DNA of 43,268 bases from positions 1-43,268 of the forward strand of contig CATYJU010000015.1 in the NCBI GenBank assembly GCA_958407995.1. The letters are read 5' to 3'. Below are positions 16,732-25,078 of the stretch, one piece after another. Source of the DNA: an uncultured Collinsella sp. GTDB taxonomy: Bacteria; Actinomycetota; Coriobacteriia; Coriobacteriales; Coriobacteriaceae. Each line of letters starts with the position of its first letter. Positions within the stretch are counted from its first letter, which is position 1. The notes under the pieces were generated by a model. The model worked only from the letters and a program-made list of their open reading frames with translations. It made no database searches and was not told the origin of the DNA. Position numbers and translations under genes: made by a program.

Positions 16732-17298
16732 ATGGATCTACACGAGCAGGGGATGAGCTCCCGCACGTTTGTAATCGCCGCCATTGTGTGCGTGCTGCTG
16801 CAGGCAGGCCTGGCACCGCAGATCTCCATTGCGGGCGGTCGCGTCAACTTTATGATTATCCTGGTGTGCCTAAGCGTGTTCTCGGGCGACCCGACCCGTG
16901 CCGTCGTGTGCGGTTTTTGCAGCGGCTTGTTCTATGACCTTTCCGCTGCCGTGCCGGTGGGCGTTATGTCGCTCCTGCTGACCGTGGGTTCTTTTGCCCT
17001 GGTGCATAGCGCTGCCGGTCAGACGGGCGGTGCCCCGAGTGCGCGCGGCATCACGGTGGGCGCCTTCGCGTTCGTCATTAATGTGATCTACAGCATCATC
17101 TTGCTGTTTATGGGTTTGGAGACGAGCTTTGTCGTGGCGATCTTCGGCCATGCGCTGCCGTCTTCGATCCTGACGGGTCTGGTTGCCATTCCGTTTTTGA
17201 TGTCCGGCGTCGTGCCGCAGTCCGGTTATGGATTCTCCGCACGTGGCGGACGCCAGACGGGCATGCGCTTTAAGCCCAAGACCCGTAAGCTCAAATAG
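16732..17298 (+). CDS. mreD: Rod shape-determining protein MreD
   Basis: Small integral membrane partner of MreC in the elongation complex. About 188 residues with five to six hydrophobic helices; the segment GRVNFMIILVCLSVFSGDPT and the following GFCSGLFYDLSAAVPVG match the usual MreD pattern of an acidic/aromatic loop after helix three. The ATG at 16732 is chosen because GGGG lies seven bases upstream; the ATG at 16726 is only one base from the same site. It is placed between mreC and PBP2, as in most Gram-positive rod operons. Confidence 0.9.
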   Translation: MDLHEQGMSSRTFVIAAIVCVLLQAGLAPQISIAGGRVNFMIILVCLSVFSGDPTRAVVCGFCSGLFYDLSAAVPVGVMSLLLTVGSFALVHSAAGQTGGAPSARGITVGAFAFVINVIYSIILLFMGLETSFVVAIFGHALPSSILTGLVAIPFLMSGVVPQSGYGFSARGGRQTGMRFKPKTRKLK

Positions 17299-17311
17299 GG
17301 GAGGCTCGTAG

Positions 17312-19381
17312 ATGTCTTCCCAGATGACGGTTATTATCGCCGGTATCGTGCTGGTTGTGGCCATCGTGGTCGCACTGGTCATCATGCGTCGCGGCGATTC
17401 TCGTTTTACCTACGATACGCAGCATGGGACGGCCCCGCGCGCCACCGAGGGCGAGGGCAATACCGCGGCGACCGCCTTTAAGGGCCGCTTCTCCATCCTC
17501 ACCACGGGTGTGGGCGCGATGTTCGCGGCGCTTGCCGTCAAGCTGTGGGGCATGCAGATGGTCTCGTCGGACTATTACGAAAAGCAGGCTAATAGCAATC
17601 AGACGCGCACCGTTACCACACCCGCTGTGCGCGGCCGCATCCTCGACCGCAATGGCGTGGCGCTTGTCCAGAACCGTCCCTCACTTGCTGTCGTGGCCTA
17701 CCGCGACCTTGCCGAGGATGAGGTTCTGGTTCGCCATCTTGCCAACGTGCTCGGTATGCCCTACGTGGCGGTGCTGCGCAATATTCAGGACAATTCCGAG
17801 GGCGCTCAGAGCCTGCATACCATCGCGACGGACGTCCGTCGCTCCACGGTTGCCTATATTCAGGAGCACGCCGGCGAGTTCCCGGGCGTCAAGATTGCCG
17901 AGCGTACCGAGCGCCAGTATCCATATGGCGAGACGGCATGCCATATCTTGGGCTATACCGGCACCATTACCTCCGAGCAGCTCGAGGCCCAGAATAAGAA
18001 AACCTCTGGCGATGATGATGCTTCTGCTGGCAAGATTACGTACCAGTCGGGCGATATCGTGGGCCAGGCGGGCGTTGAGAGCTACTACGAAAACCTGCTG
18101 CAGGGTATTCGTGGCGAGCAGACCGTCAAGGTCGATGCCTCGGGCAATGTGACCGGTCAGGCCGGCGCCGTGCCCGCGAAGGCCGGCTCCGACATTAAGC
18201 TCACGCTCGACCTTAAGATCCAACAGGCCTGTGAGACGGCGCTGGCGAGCGCTATCGAGCTTGCCAAGACCACTGGCTACAGCAATGCCGGCAACGGCGC
18301 TGTGGTGTGTCTCGATCCCAACAATGGCGAGATCCTGGGCATGGCGAGCCAGCCCAAGTTCGATCCGTCCGTCTTTATCGGCGGCGTCTCAAATGACGTG
18401 TGGACCGAGCTCAATGATGACAAGGGTTCGCACCCGCTGCTCAACCGCGCCATTAGCGGACAGTACATGTCGGCCTCGACCATCAAGCCGCTCTCGGCAC
18501 TGGCCGGTCTTGAGTTTGGAACCTACACTTCAACGCAGACAACCAACTGCACGGGTTATTGGACGGGTCTGGGCAAGGCTTGGGGCAAGCGCTGCTGGCT
18601 GACGTCTGGCCACGGCACCATGACGCTGCAGTCGGGTATCGCCAACTCGTGCGACCCCGTCTTCTACGACATGGGTAAGGCGTTCTTTTATGACGAGCAA
18701 CATCCCGAGGGCCTGCAGGAGGTCTTTCGTCGCTGGGGCCTAGGCAAGACCTGCGGTATCGATCTGCCGAGTGAGGGCGCGGGTCGTATTCCCGATGCCG
18801 AGTGGAAAGAGTCATACTTCACCGACGCCTCTGCCGAGGACCGCAAGTGGAATGCCGGCGATATGACCAACATTGCTATCGGCCAGGGCGACATCCTGGT
18901 GACGCCCCTGCAGATGGCGTGCGCCTATATGGGTCTTGCCAACGGCGGCAAACAGTACGTGCCTCACGTATTTTTGTCTGCCGTGTCGCGCGATGGCGAC
19001 GGCGATGCCTATAAGTACAATGGCAAGGGCAAGAAGAAGCGCCTGGAGGCCAAGATCAACAGCGATTCGGATTTGGCTCTTGTTCGCAACGGCATGCACG
19101 ACGTGATTTACACGGCATCGACGTCCCTGGCGGCGCACTTTGGCACCCTGACGCCGCAGGTATACGGCAAGTCGGGCACGGGCGAGAAAAGTGGCGAGGA
19201 CGAATACGCGTGGTTCTGCGCCTATGCACCGGCCGATGATCCCAAGTATGTCATCGCTACCGTCCTGGAGCAGGGCGGCGGTGGCTCAGATACCGCGATG
19301 CATGTCGTGCGCGACGTGCTCGGCGTGATTTATGACGAGCCCGATACCTCTTCGGCCTCGGGCGATTCTTCGGTTCGATAG
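17312..19381 (+). CDS. mrdA: Penicillin-binding protein 2, class B transpeptidase of the elongasome
   Basis: Cross-links peptidoglycan stems during lateral growth. In 689 residues it has a pedestal domain opening with VRGRILDRNGVALVQNRPS, and a transpeptidase domain with active-site STIK (Ser389 to Lys392), SCD in GIANSCDPVFYD as the second motif and KSGTGE as the third. It is unusual in having two N-terminal hydrophobic segments, at about 5-25 and about 60-80, where class B PBPs have one. GGGGAGG seven bases before the ATG supports this long start. The first segment might be a cleaved signal or a true extra helix; with two helices the N-terminus would have to lie outside. rodA follows after nine bases. 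Confidence 0.94.
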   Translation: MSSQMTVIIAGIVLVVAIVVALVIMRRGDSRFTYDTQHGTAPRATEGEGNTAATAFKGRFSILTTGVGAMFAALAVKLWGMQMVSSDYYEKQANSNQTRTVTTPAVRGRILDRNGVALVQNRPSLAVVAYRDLAEDEVLVRHLANVLGMPYVAVLRNIQDNSEGAQSLHTIATDVRRSTVAYIQEHAGEFPGVKIAERTERQYPYGETACHILGYTGTITSEQLEAQNKKTSGDDDASAGKITYQSGDIVGQAGVESYYENLLQGIRGEQTVKVDASGNVTGQAGAVPAKAGSDIKLTLDLKIQQACETALASAIELAKTTGYSNAGNGAVVCLDPNNGEILGMASQPKFDPSVFIGGVSNDVWTELNDDKGSHPLLNRAISGQYMSASTIKPLSALAGLEFGTYTSTQTTNCTGYWTGLGKAWGKRCWLTSGHGTMTLQSGIANSCDPVFYDMGKAFFYDEQHPEGLQEVFRRWGLGKTCGIDLPSEGAGRIPDAEWKESYFTDASAEDRKWNAGDMTNIAIGQGDILVTPLQMACAYMGLANGGKQYVPHVFLSAVSRDGDGDAYKYNGKGKKKRLEAKINSDSDLALVRNGMHDVIYTASTSLAAHFGTLTPQVYGKSGTGEKSGEDEYAWFCAYAPADDPKYVIATVLEQGGGGSDTAMHVVRDVLGVIYDEPDTSSASGDSSVR

Positions 19382-19390
19382 GAGGTTGCG

Positions 19391-20617
19391 ATGGATTTTT
19401 CTCCGGCGGATCTGTTCCGTTCAACCAAGACCGGCTCTCGCAGCAGCCTGGACCGCGTCAACAAGCAACTTTCGGCCTCGCGCGGCACGTTTCGCCAAAA
19501 GGTGCATATCGGTGTGCTCGTGGCTACTGTGGCGCTCGTCGCCTACGGTGCCATCATTATCTGGTCGGCTTCGCAGTTTAAGGCCGATGCTTCGTTCTCG
19601 CGCCATTTGCTGGGAATTGGCATCGGCACGGTGCTGGCGGTGCTGGTCTGGCGCTCCGACCTGCGCGGTATTTCCAATTTCTCGACGGCGTTGCTCGTCA
19701 TCGACCTGATCGTGATCTTCTCGCCCAAGATTCCGGGTCTGTCCTATACGGGCGGTCTGGGCATGACGGGCTGGATCAAGATTCCCGGTATCGGCTTGAC
19801 GTTCCAGCCGGTTGAGCTTGCCAAGCTCATCACCATCTTCTTTATTGCTACGCTTGGCTCGCAGTATAACGGTCGCATCGATACCGTTCGTGACTACGTC
19901 AAGCTCTGCGGCATGCTGTCCATTCCGTTTTTGGCCGTCGTTGCCATGGGTGACCTGGGCTCGGGCCTGGTCGTGCTGGTTTCGGGCGCCATCGTCATTT
20001 GTATGAGCGGTGCACGCCGCGAATGGGTGCTGTCGACCCTGGCCCTGCTCGTGGGCCTGGTGGCCCTCGTCCTGGCGCTTGATTCGGTCTTTGATTCGTT
20101 GCTCGGCCACGATGTGCTCATCAAGCAGTATCAGATGAACCGTCTGACGGTCTTTATCGACCCCGATAATGCCGATTCGGACGATGCCTACAACCTGCAG
20201 CAGTCGCTTATCGCCGTTGGCTCGGGCGGCTTCTTTGGTAAGGGCCTGGGGCATGCGACGCAGTCGGCCGGCGGCTTTCTGCCTGAGTTCCACACCGACT
20301 TCGTCTTCGCCTTCCTGTCCGAGACCTTTGGCTTTTGCGGTTCCTTTTTGCTCCTGTGCCTCTACGTGCTGCTGATCTTTTCGACGATTCGCGTCGCCTT
20401 TAAGTGCGAGTCGCTGTTTTTGCGTCTTTCGTGTGTGGGCATCGTTGGCATGTGGGCGTTCCAGACTTTCGAAAACATCGGCATGTGCATCGGCATGATG
20501 CCGATTACCGGTATTCCGCTACCGTTTATTAGCTTCGGTTCGTCTTCGATGATGATTCAGCTGCTGACGGTGGGTATCGTACAATCCATATGGCGGCATC
20601 GTTCGGGCGCCGCGTAA
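19391..20617 (+). CDS. rodA: Peptidoglycan glycosyltransferase RodA (SEDS family)
   Basis: Polymerises lipid II into glycan strands as the partner of PBP2. The 408 residues have a ~40-residue hydrophilic N-terminus and about ten membrane helices. SEDS marks are GLTFQPVELAKL, the large outer loop with YQMNRLTVFIDPDN and AVGSGGFFGKGLG (the ID and GS/GG motifs), PEFHTDFVFAFLSETFGF and GIPLPFISFGSS. AGGAGG precedes the ATG and overlaps the PBP2 stop region. The adjacency of rodA to a class B PBP is the standard SEDS-PBP pairing. Confidence 0.95.
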   Translation: MDFSPADLFRSTKTGSRSSLDRVNKQLSASRGTFRQKVHIGVLVATVALVAYGAIIIWSASQFKADASFSRHLLGIGIGTVLAVLVWRSDLRGISNFSTALLVIDLIVIFSPKIPGLSYTGGLGMTGWIKIPGIGLTFQPVELAKLITIFFIATLGSQYNGRIDTVRDYVKLCGMLSIPFLAVVAMGDLGSGLVVLVSGAIVICMSGARREWVLSTLALLVGLVALVLALDSVFDSLLGHDVLIKQYQMNRLTVFIDPDNADSDDAYNLQQSLIAVGSGGFFGKGLGHATQSAGGFLPEFHTDFVFAFLSETFGFCGSFLLLCLYVLLIFSTIRVAFKCESLFLRLSCVGIVGMWAFQTFENIGMCIGMMPITGIPLPFISFGSSSMMIQLLTVGIVQSIWRHRSGAA

Positions 20618-20635
20618 CCGCTGGAGGGGTTTGCT

Positions 20636-21565
20636 ATGATAATTCCCGTAGATAAGCTGACCCGCGCTTTTAAGATGGGCGCGTCCGTTAAGAAGGATTC
20701 CGATACGCCGGTGCGCGTCTCGGTCTATCTGGATTCGTCCGCCTCGCGCTTTCTGGCCGAGACGGTGCGTGACGCCTTTGTGCCGCAGACGACCTCGGGC
20801 ATTGTGCGCGTCGAGCGTCTGGGGGAGGAGCGAATTGCTCCAAAGACCGATACCGATGTGGTGCTGGTGCTCTCGTGTGGTTCCGACCGCTTGGAGAGTG
20901 CCGTGCAGGAGCTCGTGATCGCCGGCGCGCCCGTGTGCGTGCTTGCCGAGTCTGCTGTGGAGGTGCCGTTTATCGAGGAGTCCACGCCCATGCTTGGCGT
21001 GGTTGCGGCAACCGATAAGACGTATCTGCTCGAGACGCTCGCTCGCTGGATTCTCGATCGCACCGAAAAGGAAACGGCTTTTGCGGCGAACTTTGCCTTT
21101 ATGCGTATCGCCGCGGCCAACCGCATCATCACCTCGTGTGCGCTCACCAACATGGCGACCGGTGCTTTGGTGTTCTTGCCGGGTGCCGACTATCCCGTTA
21201 TGGCGCTGGCTCAGGTCGGCATGCTCTTTGAGCTCGCCGCCGTCTTTGGGCGTGGCATTAAGCCCGAACGCGGCTACGAGGTTGTGGGCGTCCTTGCCGG
21301 TGGCCTAGTGATCCGCGCCGTCACTCGTGCGCTCGTCAAGCAGACGCCGCATATCGGGTTTGCCGTCAAGGCGCTCACCGCTGCCGCGGGCACCTATGGC
21401 ATGGGCCGTGCGCTCGTTTCGCTCTATGAGCGCGATGTCGACTATAGCCGTGCCAACGAGGTTGTCACCGCCACGTTCTCTCGCGTTCGCGACCTGGTAA
21501 CCACGGTCGCCGGCGCCACCCGTCCTATGGCGTCCTACCAGGACGTATCCGATCTCGCTGCTTAG
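20636..21565 (+). CDS. DUF697-like membrane protein, unknown function
   Basis: I do not recognise a characterised protein. The first ~135 of 309 residues alternate strands and helices (VRVSVYLDSS, DVVLVLSCG, APVCVLAES) like a Rossmann or P-loop-free GTPase-like fold, without a Walker A. Residues about 160-275 hold hydrophobic helices resembling the DUF697 region that follows some GTPases (RIAAANRIITSCALTNMATG, then VGMLFELAAVFGRG). GGAGGGG precedes the ATG. It starts 18 bases after rodA and stops nine bases before the radical SAM gene, so it should be made with both. The DUF697 link is from pattern memory and is only moderately secure. Confidence 0.8.
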   Translation: MIIPVDKLTRAFKMGASVKKDSDTPVRVSVYLDSSASRFLAETVRDAFVPQTTSGIVRVERLGEERIAPKTDTDVVLVLSCGSDRLESAVQELVIAGAPVCVLAESAVEVPFIEESTPMLGVVAATDKTYLLETLARWILDRTEKETAFAANFAFMRIAAANRIITSCALTNMATGALVFLPGADYPVMALAQVGMLFELAAVFGRGIKPERGYEVVGVLAGGLVIRAVTRALVKQTPHIGFAVKALTAAAGTYGMGRALVSLYERDVDYSRANEVVTATFSRVRDLVTTVAGATRPMASYQDVSDLAA

Positions 21566-21574
21566 GGGTTTTCG

Positions 21575-23452
21575 TTGCGCGTTCCGTACCAAGACTGTTT
21601 TCATCTCATTGAGCCGCTGCTCGCCAAGGTCGAGAAGCCGAGTCGCTATATCGATCACGAGTGGGGCACGCTTTCCAAGGCCGATACCGACTACCGTTGC
21701 TGTCTGATCTATCCGGATGTTTACGAGGTCGGTCTGCCCAACCAGGGCATCGCCATCCTCTACAACATCCTCAACCAGGCCGAGGGCATTTCCTGCGAGC
21801 GCGGTTATGTGCCGTGGCCCGATATGGGCGACGCTATGCGCGAGGCGGGCATTCCGCTGCTGTCGCTCGAGGGCGCGGCACCGGTCGCTTCGTTTGACAT
21901 CGTCGGCCTGCATGTGCCGCACGAGATGGCCGTCACCAACTTCCTCGAGGCGCTCGACCTCGCCGGTATTCCGCTGCTGGCGGCCGACCGTAGCGAGGAC
22001 GACCCCATCATCATCGCCGGTGGGCCTTCGGTCTATAACCCTGAGCCGTATGCGGCCTTCTTTGATGTCATCCTCATCGGCGAGGGCGAGGAATCGCTGC
22101 TCGAGACCTGCCAGCTGCATCGTCGCCTTCGTGACGAAGGAGTCCCGCGCGCGCAGATTGTTGAGCAGCTTGCGTCCGTTGCCGGCAACTACGTGCCGGC
22201 GCTGTACGAGGTGCGCCATGACGAGCCCTGCTCGCCGCACGGCTATACCGTGCCGCGTGAGGGCAAGGATGTGCCGCCCGTGGTGTACAAGCGCGTCGTC
22301 GAGGACTTTGGCGCTACCAATCCGCTTTCTCAGTCGTGCGTGCCCTATGCGCAGCTGGTCCACGACCGCCTGTCTATTGAGATCCTGCGCGGCTGCGCCC
22401 GCGGCTGTCGTTTTTGCCAGGCCGGCATGACGTATCGCCCGGTGCGCGAGCGCTCGGCCGACCAGATCGTCTCGTCGGTGATTCAGGGTCTGGAAAAGAC
22501 CGGCTATGACGAGGTGTCGCTGACCTCGCTCTCCACGACCGATCACTCCTGCATCCGCGATGTGCTCGGCAGGCTTAACCGTCGCCTTGAGGATACGGGC
22601 ATTCGCGTTTCCATTCCCTCGCAGCGCCTGGATTCGTTTGGTGTGGATATGGCCGAGTCGGTCGCCGGCGAAAAGAAGGGCGGCCTGACGTTTGCCCCCG
22701 AGGCCGGCAGCCAGCGCATGCGCGACATCATCAACAAGAACGTGACCGAGGAGGACCTGGACCGTGCGGCCAAGGCGGCTTTCGAGGCCGGCTGGAACCG
22801 TATGAAGCTCTACTTTATGATGGGCCTTCCCGGCGAGCGCGACGAGGATATCGTGGCCATCGCCAACTTGGCCGATCACGTGCTGGAGCTCGGCCGTTCC
22901 GTAGTGCCCAAGGCGCGCCGCGGCTCTATCTCGGTCTCCATTTCGGTTTCGGTGTTTATCCCCAAGGCAGCTACTGCGTTTCAGTGGTGCCCGCAGCTCG
23001 ACTACGACGACGTCAAGCGCCGCCAGAAGCTGCTCATTACGAGCGTGCGCAACCGTGCCGTCCGCGTGCATTACCACGATGCCGAGACCTCGCTCATCGA
23101 GGCCGCGCTGTCTCGCGCCGGCCGCGATATGACGCCCGTCATCATCGATGCCTGGCGTGCGGGCTCGCGCTTTGACGCCTGGGTGGAGCATTTCTCGCTC
23201 GATAACTGGAAGGAGGCTGCTGCCAAAAACGGCATCGACCTCAATGAGCTCGTGCACCTGCCTTACGAGCTAAACTGGCGTCTGCCCTGGGAGCATGTGA
23301 GCCCCGGCTGCACGCGCGGTTTCCTTGAGCGCGAGTATCGCCGCTCGCTCGAGGGCGTCACGACCCCCGACTGCACCCGCACGTCGTGCACCGGCTGCGG
23401 TATCTGTCCCACGCTCCACGCCAAGAACGTATTGATGGGTGATCGCGCATGA
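21575..23452 (+). CDS. B12-binding-type radical SAM protein (TIGR03960-like)
   Basis: The 625 residues combine an N-terminal cobalamin-binding-like domain (CCLIYPDVYEVGLPNQGIAI; IIAGGPSVYNPEPYAAFFD; GEGEESLLE) with a radical SAM barrel whose cluster motif is Cys274, Cys278, Cys281 (CARGCRFCQAG). A Cys-rich end (DC..TSC.GCGIC) near residues 605-618 suggests a second metal site. This family usually stands next to a DUF2344 gene and near ribosomal L21/L27 genes, exactly as here; its substrate is not established, to my knowledge. The start is TTG at 21575 behind TTAGGGG. The stop overlaps the next start by four bases. Confidence 0.9.
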   Translation: MRVPYQDCFHLIEPLLAKVEKPSRYIDHEWGTLSKADTDYRCCLIYPDVYEVGLPNQGIAILYNILNQAEGISCERGYVPWPDMGDAMREAGIPLLSLEGAAPVASFDIVGLHVPHEMAVTNFLEALDLAGIPLLAADRSEDDPIIIAGGPSVYNPEPYAAFFDVILIGEGEESLLETCQLHRRLRDEGVPRAQIVEQLASVAGNYVPALYEVRHDEPCSPHGYTVPREGKDVPPVVYKRVVEDFGATNPLSQSCVPYAQLVHDRLSIEILRGCARGCRFCQAGMTYRPVRERSADQIVSSVIQGLEKTGYDEVSLTSLSTTDHSCIRDVLGRLNRRLEDTGIRVSIPSQRLDSFGVDMAESVAGEKKGGLTFAPEAGSQRMRDIINKNVTEEDLDRAAKAAFEAGWNRMKLYFMMGLPGERDEDIVAIANLADHVLELGRSVVPKARRGSISVSISVSVFIPKAATAFQWCPQLDYDDVKRRQKLLITSVRNRAVRVHYHDAETSLIEAALSRAGRDMTPVIIDAWRAGSRFDAWVEHFSLDNWKEAAAKNGIDLNELVHLPYELNWRLPWEHVSPGCTRGFLEREYRRSLEGVTTPDCTRTSCTGCGICPTLHAKNVLMGDRA

Positions 23453-24261
23453 GTGAGCGCTTGACCGACAATCCCACGCTCTTTAGGCTGCGCGTTCGCT
23501 ACGGCAAGCGCGACCGCCTTAAGTACCTGGGCCATCTCGAAGTAATCCATACCATTGAGCGCATCGTGCGTCGCGCGGGCCTGCCCTATACCGTCACGCA
23601 GGGCTTCTCTCCGCACATGCGCGTGGGCTTCTCTTCGGCGCTACCGGTTGGTACCTCGTCGACCTGCGAGTGGTATGACCTGTTTATGACCGAGTTCGTC
23701 GCGCTCGACGAGGCGTTTGAACGCCTGGCCGCGGCGTCTCCAGCCGATCTGGCGCCCATCGAGGCCGCCTACATCGACGTGCGCACGCCGGCGTTGACGG
23801 CACAGCTCACGCGCCTGTCATATCGCATCGACCTGCATGTGGATCCCGAGGCGCCCGTGAGTGCCGATGAGGTGCGCGCTGCCATTGATATGCTGCGCGC
23901 TGGTCATGGCATCGACTATGCACGTGGCAAAAAGAGCAAGCGCCTGGATCTGGACCATACGCTCGTGGGCTATGAGCTCACGGCAGGGGAGCGTCCGGGC
24001 CATCTGGTGCTCATGCTCGATACCCACGCCGACAACGAAGGCTCCATGCGTCCGGAAATTTTGCTTTCTGCTGCTGATGTTTTGTTGCAGGGCTTGACCC
24101 CGGGCGTCGATGCACCTATTGTTTCCACCGGTATGCAAGACCTCGTGACCATCTGCTCCTACGATGTCGAGCGTCAGAATCAAGCATGCGAGGACGACGA
24201 GGGCCGACTCGTCAGCCCCATACCTGTGCGAACTTGTGGATTTGCTCCACATACTCGTTGA
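23449..24261 (+). CDS. DUF2344 (TIGR03936-family) protein, partner of the radical SAM gene
   Basis: A 270-residue protein of unknown function, paired with or fused to TIGR03960 radical SAM enzymes in many bacteria. Typical features are the N-terminal VRYGKRDRLKYLGHLEVIHTI and GLPYTVTQGFSPHMRVGFSSALPVG. The ATGA overlap (23449-23452) means tight translational coupling to the upstream enzyme. Its last codons contain the promoter for rplU. No rng (ribonuclease G) gene follows, although it often does in other genomes. Confidence 0.88.
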   Translation: MSERLTDNPTLFRLRVRYGKRDRLKYLGHLEVIHTIERIVRRAGLPYTVTQGFSPHMRVGFSSALPVGTSSTCEWYDLFMTEFVALDEAFERLAAASPADLAPIEAAYIDVRTPALTAQLTRLSYRIDLHVDPEAPVSADEVRAAIDMLRAGHGIDYARGKKSKRLDLDHTLVGYELTAGERPGHLVLMLDTHADNEGSMRPEILLSAADVLLQGLTPGVDAPIVSTGMQDLVTICSYDVERQNQACEDDEGRLVSPIPVRTCGFAPHTR

Positions 24262-24286
24262 CGGGGGTATTTTCGCCTGCTACTAT
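24258..24286 (+). promoter_or_regulatory. Sigma70-type promoter of rplU-rpmA
   Basis: TTGACG (24258-24263) and TACTAT (24281-24286) are exactly 17 bases apart, 43 bases before the L21 start. The -35 box overlaps the TGA of the upstream gene. The match and the position make this the best protein-gene promoter in the window. Confidence 0.8.
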
Positions 24287-24328
24287 ATTCGGCTGTTGCA
24301 CTAACTGATGCATGAAGGGCAAGTAAAC

Positions 24329-24703
24329 ATGTACGCAATCGTTAACACGGGCGGCAAGCAGTACAAGGTCGCCACCGACGATGTCATCACCGTCGAGAAG
24401 ATCGAGGGCAATGAGGGCGACAAGGTCACCCTGCCGGTCATCTTCCTCAACGATGGTAAGAAGATCGTCACCGATCCCGACAAGCTGGCCAAGGCCAAGG
24501 TTACCGCTCAGATCGTTGAGCAGTTCAAGGGCGAGAAGCAGCTGGTCTTCAAGTTCCACAAGCGCAAGCGCTATCGTCGTCTGAAGGGTCACCGTCAGCA
24601 GCTCACCAAGCTGAAGATCGTGAAGGTCCAGGCTACGTCCCGCGCCAAGAAGGCTGTCAAGGCAGAGGCCGAGGCTGTTGCCGAGGCTCCCGTCGCCGAG
24701 TAG
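24329..24703 (+). CDS. rplU: 50S ribosomal protein L21
   Basis: A component of the large ribosomal subunit that binds 23S rRNA. MYAIVNTGGKQYKVATDD and the central FKHKRKRYRRLKGHRQQ-type stretch (here FKFHKRKRYRRLKGHRQQ) identify it. At 124 residues it is about 20 longer than usual because of an Ala/Glu/Lys tail. The ATG at 24329 has AAGGG upstream; an in-frame ATG at 24308 would place that ribosome site within the coding region and add seven non-family residues. Confidence 0.96.
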   Translation: MYAIVNTGGKQYKVATDDVITVEKIEGNEGDKVTLPVIFLNDGKKIVTDPDKLAKAKVTAQIVEQFKGEKQLVFKFHKRKRYRRLKGHRQQLTKLKIVKVQATSRAKKAVKAEAEAVAEAPVAE

Positions 24704-24736
24704 ATTACACTCGTAACGAAAGAGTAGGTATACACA

Positions 24737-24994
24737 ATGGCACACAAAAAAGGACTCGGTTCCTCCCGTAATGGCCGTGACTCCCGCGGTCAGCGCCTTG
24801 GCACGAAGCGCTATGCCGGCCAGACGGTAACCACGGGCACGATTCTCGTCCGTCAGCACGGCACTCACATCCACCCGGGTGAGAACGTTGGCCGTGGCAA
24901 GGACGACACGCTGTTCGCGCTGGTCGACGGTACCGTTGAGTTCCACAAGGGTATCAAGCACAGGGTCAGCGTACGCCCGCTCGCGAACGCGTAA
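24737..24994 (+). CDS. rpmA: 50S ribosomal protein L27
   Basis: A large-subunit protein whose N-terminus reaches the peptidyl-transferase centre. The 85 residues begin MAHKKGLGSSRNGRDS and include GTILVRQHGTHIHPG and VGRGKDDTLFA. There is no Firmicutes-type cleavable N-terminal extension, and correspondingly no prp protease gene between rplU and rpmA. A terminator follows within 26 bases. Confidence 0.97.
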   Translation: MAHKKGLGSSRNGRDSRGQRLGTKRYAGQTVTTGTILVRQHGTHIHPGENVGRGKDDTLFALVDGTVEFHKGIKHRVSVRPLANA

Positions 24995-25019
24995 TTCACC
25001 CTTCATAGAGCACATATGT

Positions 25020-25063
25020 GGGAGGCACTTGAGTTTTAGGATTCAAGGGTCTCCCTCTTTTTG
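25020..25063 (+). terminator. Intrinsic terminator after rpmA
   Basis: Arms 25020-25032 and 25043-25055 pair as two five-base helices around a three-by-three internal loop, with a ten-base apical loop, and are followed by TCTTTTT. It separates the ribosomal pair from obgE, whose ribosome site begins two bases after the T run; some read-through is likely because no clear separate obgE promoter is visible. Confidence 0.7.
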
Positions 25064-25078
25064 TAGGAGGCGATTCTG

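Noticed and set aside
21305..23257. 650-codon minus-strand frame opposite the radical SAM gene
   Set aside because: Shadow of the coding strand; no ribosome site or family motifs, and Arg/His/Gly-rich.
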